Assembly: GCA_937951455.1 (NCBI GenBank)
Contig: CALFBU010000177.1
Coordinates: 1-13,159 of the forward strand
Length of the DNA: 13,159 nucleotides
Source: an uncultured Rhizobiaceae group bacterium
GTDB taxonomy: Bacteria > Pseudomonadota > Alphaproteobacteria > Rhizobiales > Rhizobiaceae
Direction of reading: 5' to 3'
Shown here: positions 1 to 6,541 of the stretch, in pieces
Layout: every line of letters begins with the position of its first letter
How positions within the stretch are numbered: position 1 is the first letter of the stretch
Notes under the pieces: generated by a model
Databases searched by the model: none
What the model was told of the DNA's origin: nothing
What the model saw: only the letters and a program-made list of their open reading frames with translations
Made by a program: the position numbers and the translations under genes

Positions 1-1127
1 ATGATAACGTCTTTGCTTTCCTTGTAACCAAGCGAATTTCGTGCCCGCCAGGTATCAATCTGATCCCACCATGGTTTTAAATCTTTCGCCAATGGTTTTT
101 TATCCAGCGCACGCCACAAACGAACCATATCCTCAAGAACATGCTCGCAATCGCCAATGATCGGCACATCAACATGAACATTCTTACCAATGGAGGATGG
201 GTCGATATCAATGTGAATTTTCTTTGAGTTCGGAGAAAACGCATCAAGACGACCCGTAATACGGTCATCAAAACGCGCACCTACGCAAACCATGACATCA
301 CAATCGTGCATCACCATATTGGCTTCATATGTGCCGTGCATGCCCAACATGCCCAACCAGTTCTCACCACTGGCCGGATATGCTCCAAGCCCCATCAAGG
401 TAGACGTAATTGGAAAACCTGTAAGTTCAACCAGCTCGCGCAACAAACGACTGGCTTCATCACCTGAGTTAATGACACCACCGCCTGAATAGATAACCGG
501 GTTTTTAGCTGTAGCCATCAAGGCAATTGCAGCTTCGATCTGCTCAATGTCACCTGCAACCTTGGGTGCATAACCGGACAAGTCCGCTTCTTCTGGTGGG
601 AAGTAAGTGCCTGTAGCAAATTGAACATCTTTGGGAATATCGACCAAAACCGGACCAGGACGACCATTTTGCGACACATGAAAAGCCTCGTGCAATATCT
701 GCGGCAACTCTTCAACAGAACGCACCAACCAGTTATGCTTTGTGCATGGACGCGTAATGCCAACCGTATCCGCTTCCTGAAAAGCATCTGAACCAATCAG
801 CGGCGTTGGCACCTGCCCCGTAATACAAAGAAGCGGGATGGAATCCATCAAAGCATCCTGCAAAGGCGTTACAGCATTGGTGGCTCCAGGCCCTGAGGTT
901 ACCAACAAACAGCCAATCTTGCCGGTTGAGCGCGCATAACCTTCCGCTGCGTGGCCTGCACCTTGTTCGTGACGAACGAGCACATGATGCACTTCTTCTT
1001 GCTGAAAAATCTCATCATAAATCGGAAGCACGGCACCGCCCGGATAACCAAACAGCGTATCAACACCATTATCCTTCAAGGCTTGAACCACCATCTCAGC
1101 GCCAGTCATTTCTTGTTTCTTAGTCAT
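1..1127 (-). CDS. ilvI: Acetolactate synthase large subunit, 5' part (cut by window edge)
   Basis: Thiamine-diphosphate enzyme that condenses pyruvate with a second pyruvate or with 2-oxobutyrate, the first common step of valine, leucine and isoleucine synthesis. About 375 of the roughly 590 residues usual for the family are present; the gene runs off the left edge without a stop. The protein starts MTKKQEMTGAEM. It carries the family signature RHEQGAGHAAEGYAR, in which Glu54 is the expected cofactor-activating glutamate, and then GPGATN and the GRPGPVLVDIPKDVQ segment that ends the N-terminal domain. The ATG at 1127 is preceded by a GAGAGA ribosome-binding site. Two further in-frame ATGs lie at codons 7 and 12, but 1127 has the best spacing. 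The small regulatory subunit gene (ilvH) would be expected further left. Expression is probably controlled by the attenuator at 1178-1286. The family call is firm; ilvI versus ilvB naming is conventional. Confidence 0.95.
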   Translation of the reverse strand, partial: MTKKQEMTGAEMVVQALKDNGVDTLFGYPGGAVLPIYDEIFQQEEVHHVLVRHEQGAGHAAEGYARSTGKIGCLLVTSGPGATNAVTPLQDALMDSIPLLCITGQVPTPLIGSDAFQEADTVGITRPCTKHNWLVRSVEELPQILHEAFHVSQNGRPGPVLVDIPKDVQFATGTYFPPEEADLSGYAPKVAGDIEQIEAAIALMATAKNPVIYSGGGVINSGDEASRLLRELVELTGFPITSTLMGLGAYPASGENWLGMLGMHGTYEANMVMHDCDVMVCVGARFDDRITGRLDAFSPNSKKIHIDIDPSSIGKNVHVDVPIIGDCEHVLEDMVRLWRALDKKPLAKDLKPWWDQIDTWRARNSLGYKESKDVI

Positions 1128-1177
1128 CGTATCTCTCGAAAATTTTTATCTATGTTCGTTTACAGGATTTAGGGCAT

Positions 1178-1200
1178 AAAAAAAGCCCCCTTTGGGAGCT
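1178..1200 (-). terminator. Attenuator terminator before ilvI
   Basis: On the minus strand AGCTCCC, loop AAA, GGGGGCT, then seven T residues. This is a 7-bp stem with one G-T pair and a good uridine tract. It sits between the leader peptide and ilvI rather than after a gene, which makes it the regulated terminator of the attenuator. Confidence 0.85.
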
Positions 1201-1232
1201 GTTGTCGGCGTATACGCTGCTTTCGCGATGAT

Positions 1233-1286
1233 TTACAAAACCATCCCGCGTATACGCACCATCACCACCACAATTTTTTGCAACAT
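1233..1286 (-). CDS. ilv leader peptide, 17 residues
   Basis: The frame reads MLQKIVVVMVRIRGMVL and stop. Nine of 17 residues are branched-chain amino acids (five Val, two Ile, two Leu), including three consecutive GTG codons, far above chance and diagnostic of a leader peptide sensing valine/isoleucine/leucine supply. A purine-rich GAAAGAGA lies about 10 bases before the ATG. The codons for Arg-Ile-Arg are also the first palindrome copy, and the stop codon lies in the loop of the 8-bp hairpin, so the peptide frame and the RNA structure share the same bases. It is too short to have another function. The start, frame and stop are unambiguous; the role is inferred from family knowledge of attenuators. 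Confidence 0.8.
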   Translation of the reverse strand: MLQKIVVVMVRIRGMVL

Positions 1287-1316
1287 GTTTTATGTCTCTT
1301 TCAAAATTACCTGCAA

Positions 1317-1344
1317 ACATTAACACGAGATTTTTATACGTCAA
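1317..1344 (-). promoter_or_regulatory. Candidate sigma-70-type promoter of the ilvI leader
   Basis: Reading the minus strand, a TTGACG -35 element (1339-1344) is followed after 16 bases by TAATGT (1317-1322), a weak -10. Transcription would start near 1310, giving a leader peptide start about 24 bases into the RNA, the normal geometry for an amino-acid attenuator. The -35 is good and the -10 poor, so the exact elements are uncertain. Confidence 0.4.
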
Positions 1345-1482
1345 TGGCTAATAACACTTCCAGATTGCCAAAAGGCAGTTTTTAGATGCGCGCTTCTGTC
1401 CTATCGTGTTTTGACACTTGCAACTGGAAGTCGATACCAAGAGCACCATGTTCTTCTTAGATTTAGCAAACAAAAACCAGGC

Positions 1483-1488
1483 TAGAAT
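1483..1488 (+). promoter_or_regulatory. Possible -10 element directly before the DUF393 gene
   Basis: TAGAAT lies eight bases before the ATG at 1497. If used, transcription would begin at or within a base or two of the start codon, giving a leaderless mRNA. No convincing -35 is present at the matching distance. A separate TTGACA at 1411-1416 has only a poor -10. Weak call. Confidence 0.25.
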
Positions 1489-1496
1489 TAAAACGC

Positions 1497-1874
1497 ATGA
1501 TAACAGTATTTTACGACGGCAAATGTGGATTATGTTCCAAGGAAATAAACCACTACAAGTCAATCGCGCCAGAAGGCATTTTCATATGGGAAGACATAAC
1601 CCAATCAACCGTCGCCTTGAAACGCGAAGGGATAAGCCTTTCACAGGGTCTAAAATTACTCCATGCAAAAGATGAAAATGGACAAATGCATATCGGTCTG
1701 GATGCGTTTATCTTGATTTGGGGTCAGCTAAAACGCTGGAAGATAATATCAAAACTTGCCTCCTTACCTGTCGTCTACCAAATACTAACCTTGGCTTATA
1801 AGGGATTTGCAAATTGGCGTTTCAAAAGATTAACCCATTGCCAAATTGCTGCTGAAAGTGAGGTAAAATCATGA
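1497..1874 (+). CDS. DUF393 (DCC-type) thiol-disulfide oxidoreductase-like protein
   Basis: A 125-residue protein beginning MITVFYDGKCGLC. The YDGxCxxC start, with a CxxC pair at Cys10 and Cys13 just after Asp7, is the hallmark of the DUF393/DCC family, a thioredoxin-fold-like group assumed to do thiol-disulfide exchange; substrates are generally unknown. A later cysteine in RLTHCQ near the C-terminus matches the usual position of a third family cysteine. Length is normal. No signal peptide is seen, so it is probably cytosolic. No ribosome-binding site is evident before the ATG. The stop overlaps the start of the DUF423 gene (ATGA), so the two are very likely co-transcribed and translationally coupled. 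Family assignment is good; function is unknown. Confidence 0.88.
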   Translation: MITVFYDGKCGLCSKEINHYKSIAPEGIFIWEDITQSTVALKREGISLSQGLKLLHAKDENGQMHIGLDAFILIWGQLKRWKIISKLASLPVVYQILTLAYKGFANWRFKRLTHCQIAAESEVKS

Positions 1875-2251
1875 TTTTAATGATTGGCGCTGCTTTGGGC
1901 CTCATTTCAGTTGGCTTCGGCGCCTATTCAGAACATGCGCTTCGCCCTGCCGTGACAGAAGAAAGCTTCCGTTTTTTAATGACAGCAGTACGGTACAATC
2001 AAGTCCATGCAGTGATAATCGTCGCCATTGGGTTGTCACTCCTAAACACGGGCGCACTTTCGCAACTGAAAACATTCAAGTGGAGTGCAATGGCTTTTAT
2101 ACTGGGAACAGTCTTATTTAGTTTCAGCATCTATTTCTCTGTTTATCTAAACATTCCAAGCATAACATATCTGACACCCGTGGGCGGCATAACGCTTATG
2201 ATTGCTTGGTTTTTATTATTGTTCAGTGGATATCGCGCTACAAAGAATTAG
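1871..2251 (+). CDS. DUF423 family small inner-membrane protein
   Basis: A 126-residue, strongly hydrophobic protein with about four predicted membrane helices (roughly residues 2-18, 42-62, 70-90 and 98-120). The N-terminal GAALGLISVGFGAYSEHALR matches the DUF423 (YgdD-like) pattern in which a first helix ends in a Gly-Ala-x-x-x-His-x-Leu motif. Function in the family is not established. It starts inside the stop codon of the DUF393 gene (4-base overlap), and a ribosome-binding-like GAGGTAAAATC sits in the end of that gene. Its own stop overlaps the stop of the convergent miaA by four bases, leaving no space for a terminator between them. Confidence 0.88.
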   Translation: MILMIGAALGLISVGFGAYSEHALRPAVTEESFRFLMTAVRYNQVHAVIIVAIGLSLLNTGALSQLKTFKWSAMAFILGTVLFSFSIYFSVYLNIPSITYLTPVGGITLMIAWFLLLFSGYRATKN

Positions 2252-3123
2252 ACACCAAATATCTTCCACTGGTCATCAAATGAATTATTGAACCAAGTGC
2301 TCTGCCGTTTGGCGTATTGCCTTGTTGCCGCCTTGGCTTTTTCGATGGCTTCTTCAATGCTTAATTCACCAGCCAGATGTGCTGCGAGTTGAGGAACGCC
2401 TATGGCTTTCATAACGGGTAGAGATGATTCCAGATTCTTTTTCATCAAGGCTTCAATTTCATCCAACGCGCCTTCTTCTACCATCTTATCAAATCGCATG
2501 TTAATACGTTCATGAATGTCTGCGCGCGGTGGCATGACGAGAAACTTTTTGACAGAAATGTTGTCGGGAATCATTGCCTCACCTTTCTCCGCTTGCCAAT
2601 CTATAATTGATTTTCCACTGCTTTGATAAACTTCCAACGCTCGCGTTATGCGCTGGCGGTCACTTGGGCGTAATTCCCTGGCCGCCTTTTCATCAAGCAT
2701 CGTATGCAACTCTTGCGATGGCACATCCACCATGGAACGTATTTTGCTGCGAATTTCAGGCTTGATATCGGGCATCGGCGAAATACCGTCCAAAAGCGCA
2801 TTGAAGTATTGCCCCGTTCCACCAACAAATATCATCTTGCGGCTTTGGATTGAAAATTTTTGAAACAACGCTCTAACATCCTCAAGCCAATGCGCCACTG
2901 AATAAGCCTCTGCACCACTGCGATGACCAAACAAATGATGGGGCGCTTGTGCAATTTCTTCGTCCGAAGGGCGTGCGGAAACAATTCGCAAATCTTCATA
3001 GACTTGCATGGAATCTGTATTGAGTATGACCGCATCATTTTCCTGCGCAAGCTTGATGCTGGCAGAGGTTTTGCCACTTGCGGTGGGGCCAGCAATCAGA
3101 ATAATGTCTTCATCAAGTTTCAT
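2248..3123 (-). CDS. miaA: tRNA dimethylallyltransferase
   Basis: Transfers the dimethylallyl group of DMAPP to N6 of A37 next to the anticodon in tRNAs reading UNN codons, which stabilises codon-anticodon pairing. The 291-residue protein has the P-loop GPTASGKT (12-19), followed by the conserved TDSMQVYEDL region with Asp37, the GGTGQYFNALLDG segment near residue 100 and the DRQRITRALEVY helix, all typical of MiaA. The length is near the usual 300 residues. The ATG at 3123 has no strong ribosome-binding site but the P-loop position supports it. It is convergent with DUF423 (stops overlap) and divergent from the acetyltransferase gene 34 bases away, so its promoter probably lies within the start of that gene. 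Firm assignment. Confidence 0.96.
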   Translation of the reverse strand: MKLDEDIILIAGPTASGKTSASIKLAQENDAVILNTDSMQVYEDLRIVSARPSDEEIAQAPHHLFGHRSGAEAYSVAHWLEDVRALFQKFSIQSRKMIFVGGTGQYFNALLDGISPMPDIKPEIRSKIRSMVDVPSQELHTMLDEKAARELRPSDRQRITRALEVYQSSGKSIIDWQAEKGEAMIPDNISVKKFLVMPPRADIHERINMRFDKMVEEGALDEIEALMKKNLESSLPVMKAIGVPQLAAHLAGELSIEEAIEKAKAATRQYAKRQSTWFNNSFDDQWKIFGV

Positions 3124-3157
3124 GAAAGCCGTTTAACAAAACTGGGCGTTGAATACC

Positions 3158-3721
3158 ATGTCTGATTTTTATCTTGAGACTGAAAGATTAGTTATTCGTA
3201 ACTGGAATGAAGAAGACCGTGAGCTTTTTCATCTGATAAATTCAGATGATCGGGTAATGCAATATTTCCCTTTTAGAAGAACCCGCGAACAATCTGACAC
3301 CATGTTTGATGAGTTGAGAGCTGACGTTGCCAAACTGGGATATGGCTATACGGCAGTTGAACTCAAAGAAACTGGCGAATGCCTTGGGTTTTGTGGATTA
3401 CACCACTGCAATGCAGAACCCGTATTAGAATATGAGAACATTGAAATAGGTTGGCGTCTGGCACCACAATATTGGGGCAAAGGCTACATTACAGAAGCAG
3501 CCTTTTGCTTGCTTGAGTTTGGCTTTGAAGCATTGCCGCTTGATGAAATCATTTCATTTGCAGTCCACACGAATGAGAAATCTTTAGCGGTCATGGAGCG
3601 TATTGGCATGACACGTGATGCCTCCAAGGACTTTGACCATCCCCGTGTTCCAGATACGCATCCTGAGTTAAAACGACATTCATATTACGCCATACAAAAT
3701 CCCAACAAAAAGGGCGGATAA
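3158..3721 (+). CDS. GNAT-family N-acetyltransferase, RimJ/RimL-like
   Basis: A 187-residue cytosolic protein. It opens with FYLETERLVIRNWNEEDREL, the standard beginning of RimJ/RimL-type (Acetyltransf_3) enzymes. The acetyl-CoA binding motif A is IGWRLAPQYWGKGYITEA (residues 97-114), and HTNEKSLAVMERIGM (138-151) matches motif B, where Asn and Ser commonly act in catalysis. Members acetylate ribosomal protein N-termini, amino groups of metabolites or antibiotics; nothing here singles out a substrate. An upstream in-frame TTG (3149) is possible, but the ATG at 3158 fits the family start. No clear ribosome-binding site is present. The last codons and the stop form part of the terminator used by the opposing degP transcript. 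Confidence 0.9.
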   Translation: MSDFYLETERLVIRNWNEEDRELFHLINSDDRVMQYFPFRRTREQSDTMFDELRADVAKLGYGYTAVELKETGECLGFCGLHHCNAEPVLEYENIEIGWRLAPQYWGKGYITEAAFCLLEFGFEALPLDEIISFAVHTNEKSLAVMERIGMTRDASKDFDHPRVPDTHPELKRHSYYAIQNPNKKGG

Positions 3722-3729
3722 ACCGCCCT
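3707..3729 (-). terminator. Intrinsic terminator for degP cluster
   Basis: On the minus strand AGGGCGG, loop TTTAT, CCGCCCT, then a short T tract continuing to TTTT at 3707-3710. The 7-bp GC-rich stem starts 27 bases after the degP stop. Its bases overlap the final codons and TAA of the + strand acetyltransferase gene. It can also fold in that gene's RNA, but there the T tract is poor (TCTTCC), so it is best read as a minus-strand terminator with weak bidirectional action. Confidence 0.78.
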
Positions 3730-3755
3730 CTTCCAAATTGACTTCTAATTTAGAC

Positions 3756-5258
3756 TTATTCAATGCCAACAACCACAAAGCGGATATCACCGGTTGGTGA
3801 GGCAACCATGAGAAGTGCATTTTTGCGTCCCTGCTCTTTCAGGTCTGCCAGCTGTTTTTCGGCATCAGCCAAAGTGACAACAGGCTCTTGTCCAATCTGG
3901 ACGATGATTTCACCTTTTTGAATACCCTTGTCTTGAGCAGCAGAACCACCATCAACTTCGGTTATCAAAAGGCCTTTTATATCATCACCAATTTTGCCTT
4001 CTTCACGAATTTTCTCGTTCAACTCGGAAAGCTGCATGCCAAGAAGGCTTTTGGTTGCAAGTTCTTCTTCTTCGGCTTTGCCGGTTGAAAGTGAAGCGAG
4101 TTTCTTCTCACCATCTTCAAGACGGCCTAGAGTTACGCCAATGGTTTGCTTTTCGCCCTTTCGAAGAACCAACACGTCCACTTCTTTTTCAACGGCCGTA
4201 TCTGCTACGATGATCGGCAGATCACGCATTTCGTCAACTTTTTTGCCATCAAATTCAAGAATGATATCGCCTGATAGAACGCCACTTTTTTCCGCAGGAC
4301 CATCTTTAACAACACCGCTGACGAGCGCACCAGAGGCTTCTTCAAGACCTAGGCTCTCAGCAATTTCGTCGGTAACTGTTTGGATTTGAACACCCAACCA
4401 ACCACGACGTGTTTCACCAAATTCTACAAGTTGATCCACAACCTTCGTTGCAAGATTTGCGGGAATTGAAAAACCGATACCAATTGATCCACCCGATGGT
4501 GAGATAATCGCCGTGTTAATGCCAACAACTTCACCATTCATATTAAACAATGGACCGCCCGAGTTACCACGGTTGATCGAAGCATCCGTTTGAATGAAAT
4601 TATCATACGGGCCTGAACTGATGTCACGACCGACTGCAGAGACAATACCCAGCGTTACCGTACCACCAAGGCCAAACGGATTACCAATCGCCATAACCCA
4701 ATCACCAATACGCGCTTGATCAGAGTCACCAAATGACACGGCTGTAAGTGCAGTTGTCGGCTTTACGCGTAGAACTGCGATATCAGTCTTTGGATCCGTA
4801 CCCACCAGCTCGGCTTCAAGCTTTGATCCGTCGCTGAAATTAACCGTAATTTCGTCGGCATCGGCAATCACGTGATTGTTGGTAATGATGATGCCACTGG
4901 CATCGAGCACGAAACCTGAACCAAGTGAATTGCGTGTGCGTGGTGTACTACCGCGATTGTTATCGCCTTCACCGCGCGGGAAAAGGTCGTCAAAAAACTC
5001 TTGGAACGGAGAACCTTCTGGCACCTTTGGAATAGGAAGGTTGCCACGGTTTCCGCGATCAGCCACTTTTTGCGCCGTTGAAATGTTAACAACGGCAGAC
5101 ATCAATCCTTCTGCCAAATCAGCAACAGAAGCAGGCCCTTGTGCTTGAACATAGCTTGCAGACGGCGTGGTGATGCTTGGTGTAACAACAAGCGCAGTTG
5201 CAAGAGCCAAAGCTACAGGAAGCTTACGTGCTGATTTTAAGATAGTTTCAGAGATCAT
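3756..5258 (-). CDS. degP: Periplasmic serine endoprotease of the DegP/HtrA (Do) family
   Basis: A 500-residue exported protease that degrades or refolds misfolded envelope proteins. The N-terminus has basic residues, then a hydrophobic run (about 13-27) and a likely signal peptidase site near residue 40 after ASYVQAQ. The trypsin-like domain (about 45-285) shows the catalytic triad His129 in ITNNHVIADADE, Asp159 in PKTDIAVLRV and Ser233 in NRGNSGGPLF. Two PDZ domains follow, about 287-380 and 400-495, the usual DegP/DegQ/MucD arrangement. The ATG at 5258 is supported by GGAGGG a few bases upstream and by the signal peptide. It lies 167 bases after the DUF2065 gene, so it may be read from the hflKC transcript, from its own promoter, or both. 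DegP versus MucD/DegQ naming cannot be settled from sequence alone. Confidence 0.95.
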   Translation of the reverse strand: MISETILKSARKLPVALALATALVVTPSITTPSASYVQAQGPASVADLAEGLMSAVVNISTAQKVADRGNRGNLPIPKVPEGSPFQEFFDDLFPRGEGDNNRGSTPRTRNSLGSGFVLDASGIIITNNHVIADADEITVNFSDGSKLEAELVGTDPKTDIAVLRVKPTTALTAVSFGDSDQARIGDWVMAIGNPFGLGGTVTLGIVSAVGRDISSGPYDNFIQTDASINRGNSGGPLFNMNGEVVGINTAIISPSGGSIGIGFSIPANLATKVVDQLVEFGETRRGWLGVQIQTVTDEIAESLGLEEASGALVSGVVKDGPAEKSGVLSGDIILEFDGKKVDEMRDLPIIVADTAVEKEVDVLVLRKGEKQTIGVTLGRLEDGEKKLASLSTGKAEEEELATKSLLGMQLSELNEKIREEGKIGDDIKGLLITEVDGGSAAQDKGIQKGEIIVQIGQEPVVTLADAEKQLADLKEQGRKNALLMVASPTGDIRFVVVGIE

Positions 5259-5299
5259 GAAGACCCTCCATTTAGTATACAGGCGTTTATGTGTGCCAG

Positions 5300-5327
5300 T
5301 TTATATTTAGTACAGTGTTACCACCAA
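5300..5327 (-). promoter_or_regulatory. Candidate promoter of degP
   Basis: In the 167-base gap before degP the minus strand reads TTGGTG (5322-5327), 16 bases, TATAAA (5300-5305). The -10 matches the consensus at five of six positions and the -35 only at three. Transcription would start near 5293, about 35 bases before the ATG. No clear heat-shock sigma motif was found. Suggestive only. Confidence 0.3.
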
Positions 5328-5425
5328 AACAGACTTTTGTATGAAAAATATCATTATCTCACGCAGTCTTGTAAATGTAGTTATTGAAAATACGGGATGA
5401 AAGGAGAAATGGTTGCAAATTGTAT

Positions 5426-5611
5426 CTAACCTCTTACAGCCCAAACGATAACAACACCTATTACGAGTGCAAAAAGCCCGATTGTGCGAATGTTTGTGTC
5501 TGGAAGTTTGGTAATATCCTGAACCATTTTGCGGATGGCATTGGGAAAAGCCGCATACAGCAGGCCTTCGATTACAAATACCAATCCGATGGCAACAATC
5601 AGGTCAGACAT
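5426..5611 (-). CDS. DUF2065 (YjeT-like) small membrane protein
   Basis: A 61-residue protein with two hydrophobic helices (about residues 3-24 and 43-59) separated by a short polar loop containing PDTNIRTIGL. The length, the MSDLIVAIGLVFVIEGLLYA start and the conserved FPNAIRKM region match DUF2065, related to E. coli YjeT, which is also encoded beside hflC. No biochemical function is established. Position between hflC (30 bases upstream) and degP suggests a link to HflKC. A TTG three codons earlier is also in frame, but the ATG at 5611 gives the usual family length. Confidence 0.85.
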   Translation of the reverse strand: MSDLIVAIGLVFVIEGLLYAAFPNAIRKMVQDITKLPDTNIRTIGLFALVIGVVIVWAVRG

Positions 5612-5641
5612 AATGCCCAACCTGATTGCATATGTTTATGG

Positions 5642-6541
5642 TTATTGACCACTTGGACGTGGTACACCCGATGGGTTTTGGAAGAACCGGAAAAATTCGG
5701 AGTCCGGTGAAAGAACCATGGTCGTACCACCTTCTTTAAGTGCTTCACTGTAAGCACTCATTGAACGGTAAAATTCAAAGAATTCAGGGTCACGGCCAAA
5801 AGCATCAGCAAATATGCCGTTGCGTTCACCTTCACCCTCACCACGAAGAATTTCACCATCACGTTGTGCTTCCGCCTTGATCTCAATGACCTGACGATCT
5901 GCACGAGCACGGATACGACGGGCCGCTTCCTGACCTCTTGCACGAAGTCTTTCAGCAACCGCAAGACGTTCCGCATTCATTCGGGCGAATGTTTGGTCGG
6001 ATACTTCCGCCGTTAAATCCGTACGACGAATACGAACATCATCAATGGTCAAACCAAGCGATGTTGCATCAGGACGCAATTGGTTGCGGACTTCTCGCAT
6101 CATTTCCTGACGCTCTTCTGACAGGGCTGATTCAAAGCCGCGCAATGAGTAGACACCACGAAGAGCGGAGTCAAAACGGGTTCGCAATCGCTGCTCTGCC
6201 AGTTGAATGCTGCCTGAAACCTGCTGGCGGAAACGTGTAGCATCTGAAATGCGATACGTCAGAAACGCATCCACTTCATAAAACTTACCATCAGAGACCT
6301 GAACACGCATGTCATCCAAGTCAAATCTCAAAAGACGATCTTCGATGATTTGAACGTTATCAAGACCCGCAAATGAAAGCGGTGCTTTGAAATAAAGACC
6401 CGGTTCCGTTTCCACTCTTTGGATTTCACCAAAGCGTAGAACGATTGCCTGCTCACGTTCGTTAAGAACGAAGAGTGAATTAAGTAGAATGTATGCTCCC
6501 AGTGCAAATATCACCAGGAAAAAAGGGGCACGATTAGCCAT
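5642..6541 (-). CDS. hflC: HflC, FtsH-regulating SPFH membrane protein
   Basis: A 299-residue partner of HflK. The two assemble into a large cage in the inner membrane around the AAA protease FtsH and limit its access to membrane substrates. One N-terminal membrane helix (about 6-25) is followed by NEREQAIVLRFGEIQ, the start of the SPFH/band-7 domain. A long charged helical region rich in Arg, Glu and Ala (about 175-250, containing RLRARGQEAARRIRARAD) is the coiled coil of the family. The start overlaps the hflK stop by one base (TAATG) and has GGGAG eight bases upstream, implying translational coupling. The C-terminus ends in a Pro/Ser-rich tail. Clear assignment by sequence and by neighbour. 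Confidence 0.94.
   Translation of the reverse strand: MANRAPFFLVIFALGAYILLNSLFVLNEREQAIVLRFGEIQRVETEPGLYFKAPLSFAGLDNVQIIEDRLLRFDLDDMRVQVSDGKFYEVDAFLTYRISDATRFRQQVSGSIQLAEQRLRTRFDSALRGVYSLRGFESALSEERQEMMREVRNQLRPDATSLGLTIDDVRIRRTDLTAEVSDQTFARMNAERLAVAERLRARGQEAARRIRARADRQVIEIKAEAQRDGEILRGEGEGERNGIFADAFGRDPEFFEFYRSMSAYSEALKEGGTTMVLSPDSEFFRFFQNPSGVPRPSGQ

Larger units (their letters stand above)
1178..1286 (-). promoter_or_regulatory. Transcription attenuator upstream of ilvI
   Basis: The RNA read from the minus strand has the parts of a ribosome-mediated attenuator in order: a short reading frame dense in branched-chain amino acid codons (1233-1286), a hairpin overlapping its end, and an intrinsic terminator (1178-1200) about 50 bases before the ilvI ATG. 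The first structure has two layers. The 10-base palindrome GCGTATACGC occurs at 1248-1257, inside the leader codons, and again at 1208-1217, so the copies can pair. Between them GATGGTTT (1238-1245) pairs with AAATCATC (1227-1234) across a 3-base loop. A possible antiterminator would pair the bases around the leader stop (GGGA, TTGT) with ACAA and TCCC at the 5' side of the terminator stem. That pairing is weak and is my inference. Ribosome stalling on scarce Val/Ile-tRNA would favour readthrough. Confidence 0.82.

Noticed and set aside
1150..1344. 64-residue minus-strand frame across the ilvI leader region
   Set aside because: It runs through the attenuator stems and terminator, has no good start site, and competes with the 17-codon leader frame that explains the region better.
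1366..1383. Short hairpin TGCC-AAAA-GGCA followed by TTTTT on the plus strand
   Set aside because: The stem has only four firm pairs and there is no plus-strand gene upstream for it to terminate.
3149..3157. TTG start for the acetyltransferase
   Set aside because: It adds only three residues, and the ATG at 3158 fits the family start; neither has a clear ribosome-binding site.
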